64,000 bases of DNA, from positions 69,947,254 to 70,011,253 of the forward strand of contig OZ026518.1 in assembly GCA_964019695.1 (NCBI GenBank), in the 5' to 3' direction. Both the position numbers and the translations under genes were made by a program. How positions within the stretch are numbered: position 1 is the first letter of the stretch; every line of letters starts with the position of its first letter. This document shows, piece after piece, positions 53,677 through 64,000 of the stretch. This stretch comes from Loripinus fragilis. Taxonomy: Eukaryota > Mollusca > Bivalvia > Lucinida > Lucinidae. The notes below the pieces were generated by a model. It did no database searches. It had not been told where the DNA came from and was given only the letters and a program-made list of their open reading frames with translations.

Positions 53677-54933
53677 TCTACTGGTTTTGATGAGATGATG
53701 TGGACAATTAATTTACCAGAAAAGCAGATATTATGGATATTGTAGATGACTTGGATAATGATTAGTTCAGAATATTACATTAGATAGGAAAATTTATCAA
53801 ATTGTCCTGTTTAAATGTGAAGCTATTAGTTTATATGCTACTCTAAGTTCTGTCTATATTTTTGTATTTTACATATTAGGAACTATTGAAAAGTTTAAAA
53901 ATAACATCTTCAATTAAGGTACAGGGGCTTAATAACCACCAATGAACTAATGCCAAAGATTTAGTTACCAGAGGCTAGAAACTTATAGGAAAACATGCAA
54001 AATATATTCATTTTTTTCCTGAAATGTCATCTCGAACATCAAGTCAATGTCCTTGCTCATTTATAATGCCATGCAACATATGTTACAGCCTATAACAAGT
54101 TTCTTCGGTCGTTAAACCTGCAAAATCTATAGAATGCTTTATTAAATGAGCAAGACATTCCCAAATATGTAAGATATCCAACAGCAGGAAATCTTTTCAT
54201 ATATCTTTACTCAAATAATACCAACTAGATTCGGCTCCTTGAAATTGGGTGTATGGGTTGTTTAATTGCTCATTTAAGACACTATATTTAAAGTAGAAAT
54301 GCAAACTTTGCTTTTTCACTAAGCAAAATGAGTATGTAAGTACAAAATATTCAAAATATTTTTATAAATGCACAGATCAGCTATAAAAATAAATGATATT
54401 GGTCACAATGTTCAATTTAAAAGGGTAATCTTATAAATGTAGCACGCATAACACAGTAGGAAGCTGTGATTTTGCTCTAAAAGCTTTTATATGTAGCTAA
54501 AGTAGCCAGCATGGCGACTATATGAGTAATTTAAATAATATGACAGTTTAAAGCATTTTTTTCTGTAGCTTAAACTTTTAAGTTTCTTTTTTCTAAATTT
54601 AATAGGCATATGATAACATATGTAACAGACTGTCTGAGACTAACACCAAGGCATACAGAATGTAAAAGGTTCTTAAAATACGCAGCTTGAAATTTTCTTT
54701 AAGATAGAATAAGTTTGCAAAATTCCCTAGTGGGGAGCAAAAACATCAGCCATCAGTCTAAAGGTGGGTCCCAACAAAGTTAAACATTTCAAAACCTATA
54801 CGCTGGAGAAATGGAGGTTGGGTCTTGACCCCCAACACCCTTGAGATCTACGCATATGATACAAACAGGGAAATAAACATGCATCATTATTATGCAGAAT
54901 AAAATTCGTTGTGAAAAGAATTGAGTCATATTA
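53677..54933. other. No gene recognised
   Basis: 1.25 kb AT-rich with no repeat shared elsewhere that I can see. 'ggtgggtcccaacaaagtt ... gggtcttgacccccaacac' (54765-54840) is a weak MITE epsilon-like tract. Confidence 0.45.
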
Positions 54934-55755
54934 CTGTGCGTACAGAAATTCAGTGAACAACGCTTTTTTTGCATTTATTTCGATATGTGCGGACTGATCG
55001 CACAATTATCATCAGAATTTAATACAATTATACACCGCCTAATTGGTGATATTTTTTTCGTTACAAAATGTATTGTCAAATGGGCTGTGATATGATGGAA
55101 TTTGTCCTCATTTGAGCATCTGCATTTTTTAATTTACCCTAAATGCACCTTTGTACGGATCACTGCCTTTAGTTTACTATCGATGAATAATTATACAGTT
55201 TTGTAAGACGAAGAACGTGTAAGGAGAAGGGGCTCTTATCATGTCAAAATCAAATGCAAATTATGGCCATAGTTTCGGCGCACAGAATTTTGGCACACGA
55301 GAAAATATTGAGGCCTTCCCAGTGGGTACCCATCTGCTTGTTCGTATGAAATGAATCTCTGTGGTCCCCTGTTCCTCAATTTAAAATCTTGATTTTCTGT
55401 GTTCCCTGCTCCTTCTCTGATCATGAGATTTAAAAAAAGATCAAACATGTTTTATTAAATAAATTGAACTTTCTATCTGTTTATTCCAAATACTGATTTG
55501 TTGACACCAGACAATGCAAAACATGCATGCCAAAACGTAATTCTGGACAGCTATACGTGATAAGATAAAATAATCACAGGGCGTGATTCAAGTGAAAAGA
55601 GACTCATCCAATAAAAATAATGCTGAGGTCAGAAAGAGAAACTAGTGATGGGGTGGGAATGTGCTTGGAAATAGGCTGAACAATATGACAGCAGATGTTT
55701 TTGGGGTGGCTGAGAACAAAATGTTCATGCGAAGTGCATCATAGGCTATTAATAA

Positions 55756-56125
55756 TGCACCAGTCATTTGTAGCCACTGCTTCACCTAACTCTCTGAGCA
55801 GGATGGGGATATAATGTTAGTGCTGTGTTTTTACTTTCACATTGTCTCCACAATGCGGAGGAAATGTAGGGGTTTGATGGACCTAGACAAACATTGCTGT
55901 GCAATATAAAAACAGACTGCGGGGGAGAACTGTCATGGTTTTGCCAGCTAGCTGCCCCCCACAGTATGGTGGTTACTATGGGGAACTGCAGACACAAAGT
56001 CAAAGTCCTCGACATTCCTCTGAGCGGGCGGGGGGGGGGGGGGGGGGGGGGGCAGGGGGGGGGGTCACAAATGACTGGTGCATAAAGACGAAAGAAATTA
56101 TGTGCACCAGTCATATGTAGCCACG
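55756..56125. repeat. 'atgactggtgca' inverted repeats around a G homopolymer
   Basis: 'tgcaccagtcatttgtagccac' (55757) is matched by 'acaaatgactggtgca' (56066) and 'tgcaccagtcatatgtagccac' (56103). Between them lie 'gacttgacattcc' words and a G22 run plus G10 run (56031-56064), a potential G-quadruplex. The pro-rich frames here are artefacts of the G run. Confidence 0.7.
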
Positions 56126-56304
56126 CACAAGCCGGGCAAATGCGCTATTAGTACATGGTCATACCAGAGACCTGTAGCCAGAAAATCAAAGCCCCCGCCT
56201 TTCCCGGGCTCTGTGGGCCGTAGTTACGAATGACTTGTGTATTAGACGATGAAGAGTGCAATCAAATACTGTGATTTCCGTTAATATATCCGATGAACAG
56301 CCTC

Positions 56305-56532
56305 GAGCCAGTGCATGAGATTTCCAACAATTCGACATTTTGACAAGTGTAGACAGGGACGAGCCTCTGCAGCCTCCTTTTAAGCTTAGAAACTCCAAAT
56401 GGTGTTCAGTCAGTAGCTTAACAATCATAGAATACTCAAGCGACTAGCAAAGGCTCTGATCAGACTGTGCAGGCTGATCTGAGGCTTTGCTGGTCCCACA
56501 TAACACATTGTTGGAGATCTCATGCACTTGCT
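56305..56532. mobile_element. MITE family beta
   Basis: GAGCCAGTGCATGAGATTTC and inverted GAGATCTCATGCACTTGCTC mark the ends; interior as in 23390-23625. Confidence 0.85.
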
Positions 56533-56599
56533 CTGTTTTTAATATTATTATCTGTTGCACTTGATATATTTGTCCTAGAGCTGTCGAGCAAGCAACACA

Positions 56600-56838
56600 G
56601 GCCACGACGCGAGAAAACCTGTCTTCTGGGTTTCCGACAAAGCGAGTCTCAAACCAGTCCCTTCGGCTAAATAGGCTCGATAGAAAATTGAACTTTTTTT
56701 CGCATGAGGCAAGTCTAGGGATTATTCTTCTAAAAAAAGCAGACAACAAAGTTGCAGATGATACTGCGTGGATGCGCAGACTGGTCTGGGCCTTTATTGT
56801 TGCAAATCACCGAAGACAGGTTTTCTCAGTCGCGGTCC
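56600..56838. mobile_element. MITE family alpha
   Basis: GGCCACGACGCGAGAAAACC ... 'gaagacaggttttctcagtcgcggtcc'. The inner 'gcgtggatgcgcagactggtctgggcctttattgttgc' matches the other copies. Confidence 0.85.
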
Positions 56839-57279
56839 AATTGCTATTGTGTCATTTAACCATGACACATACAAGAAAACAAGATGCGAAATAATATGAT
56901 AACTCAGACAGAATTGTAATTTGTGCAGGCGCTTCAAAGCATTTTCAGTGAATATATAGACATACCAAGAGTTATCCTGCTGGTGACCGTTTTCTTTATC
57001 ATATACGAAAGTAAACATGGTACTCATTGAACTGTATAAACCACGTGTTACCCATATGAAATACACTGAGGGAAAATAAGCATTTTTCTAATTCGAAAAT
57101 GACTGAGTTGTTTTATTTCACAAGAGATTCCAGACTTATTTTCCTATCATAAATATTCAAATATGCAATTAGGCGGTGTTTTATTATATGTATGTGCAAA
57201 ATTCTGGTCAAAAATTTTATCATTAAAGACATTTTAGAAAAGAAAAACGATGTTCACTGAATTTCTGTACGGACTATAG

Positions 57280-57943
57280 TATTGTCTTGATATAAATTAT
57301 CATGAACCAACGTAGTGTTCGTTCTGTTGATAGCGCAGATACCAACAGTAGGAAAGTTTACAAATGTAACTGCATATTTGGTGATAATTATATAATATTT
57401 TTTATTATTTCTCAATTAGGCGATTCTAATGAACACCATAAGATTAAGTTTTACGGAGAACTGACCAATTATGTGTTTTGGTTATCATAAATATACACAC
57501 CTTTTCTGGTCTACTGATAAGCTGGGTATTTATCATGCTTTTAGAAAATATACCGTATTTTGCATGCAAAATACCATTATCGAGAAAAAAATTATTATCA
57601 AAGTCACATAAAACCTTGACTTAACCATCATGTGACTAAAATAAATGGTATTGTGTTATGAAAAGAATTTGTGTTGGTTTAAAACGACTATACCAATACA
57701 AACTATAGCTTTTATTAACGAACCGTTTCTATTTATGGTCGCCATATTGATGACGTCATAACTAGCCTCAGACGCGGATTTGAGATGAGTGATCACCTGC
57801 AAATTAAAGGTAAGGCTCCATTAAAGATTTTGATATAGGTCACCATAAATCGGCACAATTTGCACGGGGCCTATTTTTTGTCCCTAAGGGCCCTTAATAA
57901 ATGTTATCTTTGATGAGTCGAACATATAAGCTTTTTATAATTT
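57280..57943. other. No gene recognised
   Basis: The 62-codon plus frame at 57302-57490 has no domain. The rest is AT-rich, with 'ataccgtattttgcatgcaaaatacc' (57549), a small palindrome. Confidence 0.45.
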
Positions 57944-58163
57944 GGCCGCGACTCGAGAAACCCTGTCTTCGGGGTTTCCGACAGAGTAAATTCAAACCAG
58001 CCTGCTCAGCTACAGAGACTAGCTCGAAAATTGATATTTGCTCGTATCAAGTCTAGATATGATACTTGCCAATAGGAGAATAACAAAGGCGCTGATCAGA
58101 CTGCGTGGGTGCGCAGGCTGGTCTCCGGCACCCCCGAAGACAGGTTTTCTCGCATCGAGGCCC
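57944..58163. mobile_element. MITE family alpha
   Basis: GGCCGCGACTCGAGAAACCC and inverted GGGCCTCGATGCGAGAAAAC ends. TATAAT occurs on both sides (about 57936 and 58165), a candidate target duplication. Confidence 0.87.
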
Positions 58164-58205
58164 ATATAATACTGTTACGCGCTACCTGTATCTCAAATGA
58201 GCTGT

Positions 58206-58370
58206 GGGAGCGTAGTGGCTCAGTAGTAGAGTGCTTGACTCTAGACCGAGGGGCAGCGTTGTGTCCTTGAGCAAGACACATTAATCCTAGCTTAGTACTG
58301 GTTCGACCCAGGAAGACCCGTTCCTTTATAACTGAAATATTGGTGATGGGACGTAAAGAATCAAATCAAA
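58206..58370 (+). mobile_element. tRNA-derived SINE, copy C (B box deleted)
   Basis: GGGAGCGTAGTGGCTCAGTA head with intact A box, body 'tccttgagcaagacaca', and tail 'gggacgtaaagaatcaaatc'. The B-box segment present in copies A and B is missing, so this copy should not be transcribable by pol III. Confidence 0.92.
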
Positions 58371-60771
58371 CTAATACAAGTTGAAGTCCACAGACTTGAA
58401 CATTTTATGCACAATTTTTTTGCCATGTCCTGAAAGTTGCCACATTTTGGTAAACAATAGTGTAGCCTATATTTTCGTTTCCTTTGAAAATCCTAGCTAG
58501 TAATTTTGAGACCTGAAGAAGTTCACTGACGAGACATAAAATGCTGAAACAAGCTAGTCTTTCCCAGAAATTTTGATTATTCTGCACTATCAGTTCTTCA
58601 GTATATTTTATGTTGCCAAAGAATTATATGAAATAATATAACCTTTTAACGAACATATTTTAAATAGAAAATATAGTGAACTTCAACAAATCTGTCTCAA
58701 AATTATATTTGCATTCATTATTTATGCTGCAGTTTATTAAATATTGCCACTGGTCTTAGTCATTAAGGGTAAATTTAATAATCTTTTTTGTAAGGCATCT
58801 TTTCCTTAGTCTATATGTAATTATTTCAGCTTTAAGGTTTGGGATACTCTCATGTGATTCCAAAGTCTTATTATTGTTGTAGTGTCATACTGGATGAATT
58901 GCTTGAAATGGTCATTGTAAGATTTACTGTTCATTTAAAAGGGGCCCTTGCATGGTATGGGAAATTAACATGGGAGTCTGCCCACGCTTGGATTTTGAAA
59001 ATATTATGTTATTTAATTGTCTGGGGTATAACTTTATAATTTATGGTGCGTTTGAGTTTTATGCAATTCCATTGCCAATTTATGACGTCATGAATGAAAT
59101 CACTATAATACCTTAGGGTACCCAGTTATAATCATTTTTAAAGTAATTGACATATCATGTAACGCGCGGGGAAATGTTTTATTAAATAGTTATACCATTG
59201 ATAAGTTCGCTGTTACTTGAAATGGCTTTGTATGTATTAGGATATTTGGTGGGCATTCATTTTTATAGCATGGTACCCCAATTTTCGACTGTATATTTTG
59301 TATTCAGTCAAATTTTGAATTAACATTTTGACAGGTTTCGGTCTTTGTCAAGATACCATTTCAACATATAAACTGTCCATATATGTTAAGAATATGTAGA
59401 CCAAATTTCATGAAATTCAAGGACCGGTAACATATTTTTTTAAATTGATGTAAACACATGGCCCTTATTCATCGAAATGTAAAAAATACAATAATTATGT
59501 TTCAGTTTAAAACATACTTGAATACTTGCTTAGTTTGAATCATCATGCTAGTACGTTTATTGGTAGAAGTTGATATGTTCAGTGTTTTCCCCTATTATAG
59601 ATTGGAAAAAGAAAAAAAACAATATTCTTTGATATTAAGTGCCACGATTCTTATTTTATGAAGTGCTTACACAATAACAAGTCAGTTCATACAGGAGAAG
59701 AACCTTATTTCTATGATTTTATAATTGTAAGACTCATTAATAAACGTGCTTCACAAAAGTAACCCCCTGTCAAACCTATTGGGTAAAATTAACCATTTTG
59801 GTCACAGATAACTCTTGGCTTCAAAGGTATTGCTAATTTAATGCTTAAATCTTCTCTGTTCATTCTGTTGTGTGAAACTGATGCTGATTTCCATCAAATA
59901 GCATCATTTATACTTTAGCTGGCTGTATATTCTAGGCATACAGTTTTGTTTCTGGACCTCACTTATTCATGTAGAACACTGTTTTATGATACCTTTGATA
60001 AGACTCTGTTACACGTTATCCTGGTCACGGCGCCAAAATGTGGTTCCTCTAGTTCAGTTGGGATGTAAAGGAAATATTTAGTCTTCTTGTTTTCACATGT
60101 TTATTGTTAGGATATTATGTTTCTTAAACAATTTTATGCAGGACTTGAGGAAGTGATACACCTTGTCTTGGCCCCGTAGTGCAATGACACAGGGCCATGA
60201 CCTTTCGGCATTTCTGACCATTGAATCATTTAAAATTGTCTAAACATGTCTTTCTTTAAGAAAAGTGGAAGTAGATTAAAAACAACCTCCTTGTGTCGAG
60301 TTATTGATTCATTTGAACTAAATAATTAATTTTGCTAAAACTGACCTATACCCATAACAGGTAGGAAATGACAAAGTTACCGGCTATGGATTTTCATGAT
60401 ATTTGGCTCAGATCAGCAGTATATATATGGCATGTTTTTATTATAATATGATATCTTGACAAAGGCTAGAACGTATCCATCTTTTGAATTGAATGTTGAA
60501 TGTTTTGTAAATTTTTGAAAAAAAAATATTGAAATTTTACAATCACTTCTTCTGAAAACGTAAACCATAATTTATCCAAATGGTTTCGTGGTATTAAAAT
60601 AATGTTTATGGTATTTTAGATTCAATCTAGATGACAAATCATAGAAATAAACAAAACTATAGATTTAGGACATGGAAATTTAGAGACAGGTACCACCTCA
60701 AAGGTGGAGTACGTCACGGTTGCTTCCTAAGCCTAATTCTTAACTATCTAATTCGATAAATACATTTTCAT
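58371..60771. other. Long stretch without a recognised gene
   Basis: 2.4 kb AT-rich. The 66-codon plus frame at 58839-59039 is hydrophobic at its end but has no family resemblance. No hairpin over 20 bp or shared repeat seen. Confidence 0.5.
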
Positions 60772-60840
60772 ATGCGCAGGCTGATCTGAGACTTTGCTGG
60801 TCGCACATACCACATTGCTGGAAATCTCATGTCGTGGCTC
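60772..60840. mobile_element. MITE family beta, right half only
   Basis: 'tatgcgcaggctgatctgagactttgctggtcgcacataccacattgctggaaatctcatgtcgtggctc' equals the right half of 23390-23625. Confidence 0.8.
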
Positions 60841-61283
60841 ATTTTTAGTTCACCATTTAATGCCTCAATTGAGGGCGTTTACTATACATTAGCTTAGATT
60901 GTCCTATGGTTCAGGCCATCCGTTTTTTTGTCCACCATTTTTAAGATATCCAAAAATACAATGTTTGGGCTGACACCAGAAGAAAAGGCTCATAAGAAAT
61001 CACAAGGGCTAAAACCGTGATATTTGGTAAGTAGCATCACCTAGGGGACCACTACCAAGTTTGTTCAAATAATGCCCCTGGGGCAAAAGTTGGGCCTCCA
61101 AAGGGGTCAAAGAAGCTTATATGACTGGTGCACATAGTACAAGTGAACAATTCACGGCCACTATGGCACTCTTGTTTGATAAAATATTGAATATCACTTA
61201 CTAGGATGCCACCCTGATCCATTCTTTTCATTAAAGGATTAATATCTGGGAAACCATACAGAAAACTGAAAACACCCATAAAA
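60841..61283. other. No gene recognised
   Basis: The minus frame at 61052-61279 (75 codons) lies next to repeat B and shows no domain. 'atgactggtgcacatag' (61120) is a fragment of the 55756-56125 repeat. Confidence 0.45.
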
Positions 61284-61470
61284 ACTGTGAGGATGACCAG
61301 GAAATACCATAGTCACAAACTGTAGACAACACCACGGCACTGCGAGGAAGAGTCACACAGCAATCACGAGGCACAAGGAATGCAAACTAAGCAAAGCATC
61401 CAGCTCTCTCTTTCCCTTTAAGATGACTGCAAAACTAGAGTGGACATTAAGTACCGTACAACAAAACTGT
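61284..61470 (-). mobile_element. Repeat B, partial
   Basis: 'gaggatgaccaggaaataccatagtcacaaactgtagacaacaccacggcactgcgagg ... agctctctctttccctttaagatgac' matches 53025-53165. Confidence 0.8.
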
Positions 61471-61536
61471 TGGCATCAAGGAGAAATTCAATCTAAATGG
61501 CGGCCCCATTATTTAGTAGAATAAAAAGCAATATAT

Positions 61537-61797
61537 TTGGTATTTAAAGTTATTAATTACCAATATATAGATATTCACCACACGAAGCACCAGGCTGAAA
61601 ATATGTTTACCTCATGTAGTTTTCAGTATTTAAAAACACTGTTTCATTTCATATCGCAGTGTATTTCAGAATCATATCTTGAAAGCAGATTGTGTCAATC
61701 ACGTAAGGAGCTGGACATTATGCATAGCCAAGAAGCAGATCTTTTTATGAAAATAATTGCGATGCGTGCAAACATTAAACTTTTGGATTCCTATTAA
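61537..61797 (+). CDS. Hypothetical 86-codon frame ending at a mariner-type end
   Basis: No recognised family. The frame is helical and charged (SRKELDIMHSQEADLFMKII) and its TAA lies 5 bp before a solitary mariner-like right end ATTGAACGCCCCTCATA (61800-61816). That position would suit the tail of a transposase, but the sequence does not show a catalytic motif and no matching left TIR was found upstream. Confidence 0.25.
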   Translation: MVFKVINYQYIDIHHTKHQAENMFTSCSFQYLKTLFHFISQCISESYLESRLCQSRKELDIMHSQEADLFMKIIAMRANIKLLDSY

Positions 61798-61818
61798 ATA
61801 TTGAACGCCCCTCATATA
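61798..61818. repeat. Solitary mariner-like TIR
   Basis: AATATTGAACGCCCCTCATA matches the right TIRs at 21785-21804 and 30245-30263 with one or two changes. Confidence 0.65.
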
Positions 61819-63112
61819 ATTTTTCCAGTTCCGTTGGTCCCCATTTAATCATTTGCCCTGGCCAAAGGGGCAACATTTTTGGGCTTTAAAATAATAGTAT
61901 AAGGCCACTTTGATATAATGTATTCATATTAGTACTGTGATAGCAGGTAAAAGGCCACAGACCTGTAATTGTAAAAAGGGCAGTGATTTGCTCAAAAGGT
62001 GGGTGGAAGCTCAGCACAATATTTTTAAGTTGTAAGGTGTTTCATGATTGGTCAATAATAAAACTAGGAGACATATTGTATTTATTAGACGGGTATATCT
62101 TTGCTGTACTTTTTGAATCAACATGCCATTGCTTTTGTTGGTTAGGTTTAGTGGTGTGGCTTAGAAAAAAGGACCTTGCATTCTGGTTTTTTTTTCATTA
62201 GAATTTTCCTCTCCTTTAAGGTGCCCACCTTCAGGGGCCAAAAAGTGGTAAAACATGGTGGTCACGGGGTTATCTCAATCTTGTTTATTGATTGAACTAG
62301 GTCCAATCTGTAACTCTATGGCAGCCTCATTGTAATTGAAGAGTTGTGAGGACCACAGCCTATTTAAAAGCTATAATGGAAGTCTATGGAAAACAATTAC
62401 AGGTCTGGGCCCTAAAGTCTAGTTTAAACATACTATCCTTACATCGGGTCATGATCTTGAAGTCAAGGTCACAGACTAAGTTCGACTTGATTGAATTTGA
62501 CAATATTTTGCATATACATTGATATTGAAATGATCTGAGTTGAGATCGTTATGTTTCGACCTGTGCTTTTTATAATAGAGTTATGACCTTTGACTCATGT
62601 CAGAATTGTGCCTTCTCTCATAATCTTAAGAATGAATTGATAAGAATTAATACAATTTTGCATATGCATTGACATTGACAATATCTAGGTATGAAATATT
62701 GTGCATTATTTTTAAAATGTATATAAACAAGGTTAGCTTTTTAAAAAAGCTTAGAACCATCGAATGGCGTTTTACAGTGTTTTGATATTGCATTTGCTGA
62801 AGCCACTCTTTTCAGTGTTTCATGTGCTTCAAGCTCTGAGTATTTTTGTTTTAGTTAACGATTTGTACATAGATGATCCATTGGAAGTAAATAAAACGCA
62901 GGAAATACGCATATTCCAGTAAGACTCTGCTCATGAACACACTGAGTAGTGGTAGAGTTAACCCCTCCCTAGCAGTATGTATTAGGTCAGCCAACCGTAT
63001 TCCTAAATCGAAGTCAATGCACATAATGCTTAGGGGGCATATTGAAACTGACCCATCTACATCTGGTTATTTCGTCAAACTTAGTCTAGAATATCCGAAG
63101 GGTCAATGTTTT
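61819..63112. other. No gene recognised
   Basis: 62440-62700 repeats 'catgatcttgaagtcaaggtcac' and 'gacattgacaatatc' type words, a degenerate repeat style frequent in mollusc DNA. No coding. Confidence 0.5.
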
Positions 63113-63375
63113 ATCGGGATTTTAGCTCAGTGGTAAGGTCTCTAATAGGCCTGTTCGCTTTTAGAGGCAATCCAGTATCCAAAGTATATCAACATCGCTC
63201 ACGCAATGGTGGAATTTTGGAAGTAGCTTGGTCGACGGGGAGTCTGAGAAAGAACAGTAAAAGACACTGCTGCTAGGAAGGTAATACCCGATCCATTTCC
63301 GCAACTTGCTAATGGAACAGGCCCGAATCGAACACGCGCCCAATGGAAGCTTACCAACGTATATCACCATCGCTG
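63113..63375. repeat. tRNA-like boxes and small palindromes
   Basis: Plus strand TTTAGCTCAGTGGTAAGGTC resembles an A box. The minus strand has a B-box-like GTTCGATTCGGGCC (about 63320). 'gtatatcaacatcgctcacgcaatggtg' (63184) and 'gtatatcaccatcgctgacgcgatggtg' (63359) are direct repeats; the second is a perfect hairpin CACCATCGCTGACGCGATGGTG. Probably SINE remnants in opposite orientation. Confidence 0.5.
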
Positions 63376-64000
63376 ACGCGATGGTGAATAATTGTGGTGC
63401 TTGACTTAGGCAAGAATCAAATCCCAAGTAATAATGGGGAAAAAACGTCAAAACGTTTTCTTATGCATTTGTGTTAATATACACCTTGGTTGAGATTCTT
63501 ACACATTCATTTGTGATTCAAATGTATCGAAAAGTTATGGTCCTTAACTGACGAGGGCGTTCACTTTCTAGTTTCATGACTATTTTAATCCCCGACGAAG
63601 TTGTTTTTTTAGCGTCGTCCTAGCGTCCGTCTGTCCGGAACCATATCTCAGTATCTATTGACCATATTTGATGCATTCTTTGTATTGATAATAAATACCA
63701 TAAACAGTCGATACCATATAGGTGTCGTCAAAATCTACTGGTTAACACTCGAGTTATTGCCTTTGACGTAGAATAGGCTACTATAATGTTACAGCTTCTA
63801 AATTGGCTATTAAACATTTCAACTAATGGCCATGGTTGCCAATGCTTGAAAATAAGCATGGCAGCTTCAAAGTTTACCCCATTCCTGACTCCTTAGTCGG
63901 GTGCAAATGCCAAGCATTTAAATTTCGCAATAACTAAGTCAATTGTCATTATTTTTACCGAATCTATCAAGTTGTCAAAGGAACAATAGAAATGGGATTT
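63376..64000. other. No gene recognised
   Basis: 'gcgtcgtcctagcgtccgtctgtccggaaccatatctc' (63612) is a word common in mollusc non-coding repeats. Nothing else supportable to the window end. Confidence 0.45.

Larger units (their letters stand above)
54934..57279. mobile_element. Possible 2.3-kb TIR element
   Basis: GTACAGAAATTCAGTGAACA (about 54939) is mirrored as TGTTCACTGAATTTCTGTAC (about 57250). Both sit near TA. The interior holds MITEs alpha and beta and a G run but no transposase, so it is a composite, or the match is coincidental relics of one MITE family. Confidence 0.5.

Noticed and set aside
55782..56120. Proline- or glycine-rich proteins on either strand
   Set aside because: Artefacts of the G homopolymer at 56031-56064.

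Overview
The window reads as nuclear DNA of a metazoan, most likely a bivalve mollusc. It is AT-rich and has no operon structure or dense coding. It is full of short inverted-repeat (MITE-like) elements, tRNA-derived SINEs, truncated retrotransposons and the 'aagggcaataact' type of degenerate tandem repeat common in mollusc intergenic and intronic DNA. The species assignment is inference from repeat style, not from a diagnostic gene.

Only one long intact protein-coding region stands out: a minus-strand, intronless 429-codon reading frame (21782-23071; open to 23197) for a type II membrane glycosyltransferase with a fucosyltransferase-like fold. It is boxed in by transposons. A MITE lies directly 5' of its likely start, and the terminal inverted repeat of a mariner-like element supplies its last six residues and stop codon. 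The other recognisable coding pieces are mobile-element relics: a 5'-truncated LINE (11918-13035), a Merlin/ISXO2-type transposase cut by a 447-bp MITE (13722-15813), a Penelope-like reverse transcriptase cut by a SINE (17100-19330) with a second fragment at 37425-37720, a Harbinger transposase fragment (50160-50500), and two fragments of a repetitive gene family with EEADTR and TGCDT motifs (34330-35200 and 51840-52330).

Layout. 1-3740 is an expanded copy of 42690-43565; the second copy gives empty sites for three insertions. 5.4-11.5 kb holds hairpin MITEs, a long inverted repeat with tRNA-like segments, and degenerate palindromes. 11.9-19.6 kb holds the three large transposon relics. 20.5-23.2 kb is mariner plus glycosyltransferase. 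24.6-27.0 kb is a 156-bp tandem repeat split by a 1.47-kb foldback element. 27.7-31.3 kb is a second mariner copy and composite hairpin elements flanked by unusually long direct repeats. 33-43 kb is diffuse repeat relics. 46.6-49.05 kb is a 59-bp minisatellite of about 41 units. 49.9-51.3 kb is an ACGAT-rich element carrying the Harbinger fragment. 52-64 kb is MITEs, SINEs and long stretches with nothing recognised.

No rRNA, functional tRNA, CRISPR or bacterial-type system is visible. The genes do not form a pathway; the region is best read as layered transposon insertions around one surviving gene.
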